A DNA stretch of 64,000 nucleotides, from positions 18,744-82,743 of the forward strand of contig JAMOAB010000060.1 in NCBI GenBank assembly GCA_023621995.1, given 5' to 3'. Numbering within the stretch: the first letter of the stretch is position 1; every line of letters starts with the position of its first letter. The stretch is from Bacillota bacterium (GTDB taxonomy: Bacteria; Bacillota; Clostridia; Caldicoprobacterales; Xylanivirgaceae). Of this stretch, positions 62,782 through 64,000 are shown piece by piece. The translations under genes and the position numbers were made by a program. A model generated the notes under the pieces. That model was given only the letters and a program-made list of their open reading frames with translations, was not told where the DNA came from and searched no databases.

Positions 62782-63684
62782 GTGAGGAGAAATAAAAAGT
62801 TTCACTTTGATAACGTATACTATAATTCACCACTTGAATACGGCCATATAAAGCTCTATCAGATTGGTGATTTATATTGTGATAGCGGCTATGAAGTGCC
62901 TGAACATGAGCAGTATTGCTATGAAATAAGCTATATAGTGTCGGGTAAAGGCAAATTTTATACGGGAGATATAGGTTATTCTCTAAGTATTGGGGATATA
63001 CATATATGTCGACCAGGCGATATTCATAGGGTAATAGCCGATATCAATGATCCGTTTAGATATTTTTATTTTGGCTTTTCTTTTAATAATTATCAGGGAG
63101 TGTATAATGAATTTGAACATATAAAAAAGATGTTTGATTGCATTGATCATCCAGTAACTAGGGATGAACTAAATATATCTGCCCAATTTTTAGGTGTATT
63201 TAATGAAATTTTGCAGCCAAGGGAATACTCTCCCACCATGGTAAAGACGTATCTACATCAGATTTTAATACTTACGTATCGGAACTTCTTTGATGATTGG
63301 ACAAGACAATATGCATATGATGTATTGAACAGTGGCGCCAAACATATAGTTTATCAGGTTATAAATTATATAGATAACAATCTATATGATATATATGAAC
63401 TTCCTCAAATAGCCGATGCATTTGGATATAATTACTCCTATTTATCTAGAGTTTTTGCTGAGGAAACGGGTCTTACATTGCAGCAATACTTTAATCAGAA
63501 ACGCCATCAAGAGGCCATAGAGTTACTAAAGCAAGGCAATATGACAATTACTCAGATAGGAGAGAAACTAAATTATCAGTCTATACATTCATTTAGTAAT
63601 GCTTTTCGCAAAATGACAGGTATGTCACCTGCCCAGTATCAGGGTATATATTTTAAGAGTCAAAAAAAGAACAGAGACAAATAA
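62782..63684 (+). CDS. AraC family transcription regulator
   Basis: 300 residues. An N-terminal cupin sensor (YIVSGKGKFYTGDIGYSLSI, then GDIHICRPGDIHRVI) and a C-terminal double helix-turn-helix (LPQIADAFGYNYSYLSRVFAE and MTITQIGEKLNYQSIHSFSN, ending FRKMTGMSPAQYQGI). Cupin-AraC proteins usually sense a sugar. It lies next to the sugar-ABC operon and probably controls it. GTG start at 62782; the ribosome binding site is poor (GGGGTG). Confidence 0.92.
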   Translation: MRRNKKFHFDNVYYNSPLEYGHIKLYQIGDLYCDSGYEVPEHEQYCYEISYIVSGKGKFYTGDIGYSLSIGDIHICRPGDIHRVIADINDPFRYFYFGFSFNNYQGVYNEFEHIKKMFDCIDHPVTRDELNISAQFLGVFNEILQPREYSPTMVKTYLHQILILTYRNFFDDWTRQYAYDVLNSGAKHIVYQVINYIDNNLYDIYELPQIADAFGYNYSYLSRVFAEETGLTLQQYFNQKRHQEAIELLKQGNMTITQIGEKLNYQSIHSFSNAFRKMTGMSPAQYQGIYFKSQKKNRDK

Positions 63685-63770
63685 AAGATAATTAAATACA
63701 AGCATGAAAATATTTGATATCCTTATATTATAAATATCCATGTGGGTATAATAGCTGAGGAGGTAGACAC

Positions 63771-63884
63771 ATGCTTCAAAATAAAATGTTATTCAACTGT
63801 TCACCTGATAATGATCTATATAAAATTCTATGTAAGGCAGGTCATAAGTTTCCACGCTATGATACATTCAATGAATTTTTATAA
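63771..63884 (+). CDS. Short 37-residue open frame with a good ribosome binding site
   Basis: ATG 63771 lies 6-8 bases after GGAGG and opens MLQNKMLFNCSPDNDLYKIL, ending KAGHKFPRYDTFNEFL. It resembles no family I can name. Its last 17 bases run into the truncated transposase on the other strand, so it may itself be the left remnant of the same insertion, or a gene cut by it. Confidence 0.35.
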   Translation: MLQNKMLFNCSPDNDLYKILCKAGHKFPRYDTFNEFL

Positions 63885-64000
63885 CTGTTTCGTCAGCATG
63901 CCATTCATCTGAATTAAAATCTAACATTGGTATAAGTTCTAAAGAGAGATTATTAAAAAATGGAGCAAACTTCTTACACCAATTGCTAATGGTAGTATGA
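63868..64000 (-). pseudogene. Fragment of a DDE transposase (IS6/IS240-like)
   Basis: Reading the minus strand from the window edge gives HTTISNWCKKFAPFFNNLSL then a stretch with DEWHADETVIKI, the region around the first catalytic aspartate of IS6/IS240-type transposases (WxxDETxIK). A stop follows at once (63870-63868), where the family would continue for over 100 residues, so the transposase is truncated. The start lies beyond the window. Confidence 0.65.

Overview
The window is from a low-GC, spore-forming Firmicute of the class Clostridia. Evidence: sporulation genes (gpr, spoIIP, yqfC, yqfD), an HrcA/CIRCE-controlled dnaK operon, pyruvate phosphate dikinase, a region-1.2-to-4 sigma-A, Firmicute-style ribosome binding sites with many GTG/TTG starts, and very A+T-rich intergenic DNA. 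I cannot name a species from the sequence alone.

Layout. (1) 1-2.9 kb: the end of an anaerobic glycerol-3-phosphate dehydrogenase-like set (GlpA-like, GlpB-like, DUF1667). (2) 2.9-7.0 kb: a zinc-ribbon gene, a minus-strand lysA-degV pair and a BaiN/RdsA-type flavoprotein. (3) 7.0-43.9 kb: a long housekeeping block in nearly the order known from Bacillus subtilis: holA, rpsT (minus), gpr, spoIIP, a small membrane gene in the yqxA position, lepA, hemW, hrcA-grpE-dnaK-dnaJ-prmA-rsmE-mtaB, HIT, rpsU-yqeY, floA, yqfC-yqfD-phoH-pgpH-ybeY, era, yqzL-recO, ppdK, dgt, dnaG-rpoD, then uppP (minus), ydcF, a CAU tRNA, trmK-nif3 and a coiled-coil zinc-ribbon gene. RNase P RNA follows at 44.0-44.4 kb.

(4) 44.5-64 kb is accessory. 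It holds a small cupin and a DMT transporter; then an operon of FmdE-family protein, SAM methyltransferase and a complete peptide/nickel-type ABC importer (lipoprotein, two permeases, one fused double ATPase) behind its own promoter and a structured leader; then an SGNH hydrolase with an AAC(3)-family acetyltransferase; a sigma-region-4/winged-helix protein preceded by a Spo0A-box-like site; a second DMT transporter (minus) next to a 56-bp tandem duplication; a sugar ABC importer (binding lipoprotein and two permeases, no ATPase) with a secreted metallo-beta-lactamase-fold lipoprotein and an AraC regulator; and a truncated transposase at the right edge.

The best candidates for something undescribed are the FmdE-methyltransferase-ABC importer operon with its leader hairpin, the sigma4/HARE-like regulator, a probable AUU start codon on uppP, a terminator-like hairpin that buries the ribosome binding site of the gene after spoIIP, and a short promoter-leader-peptide-terminator unit at 57.76-57.91 kb. 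Two copies of a long inverted repeat (9.5 kb and 57.5 kb) suggest a dispersed repeat family. Functional statements rest on recognised family motifs; no database search was run.
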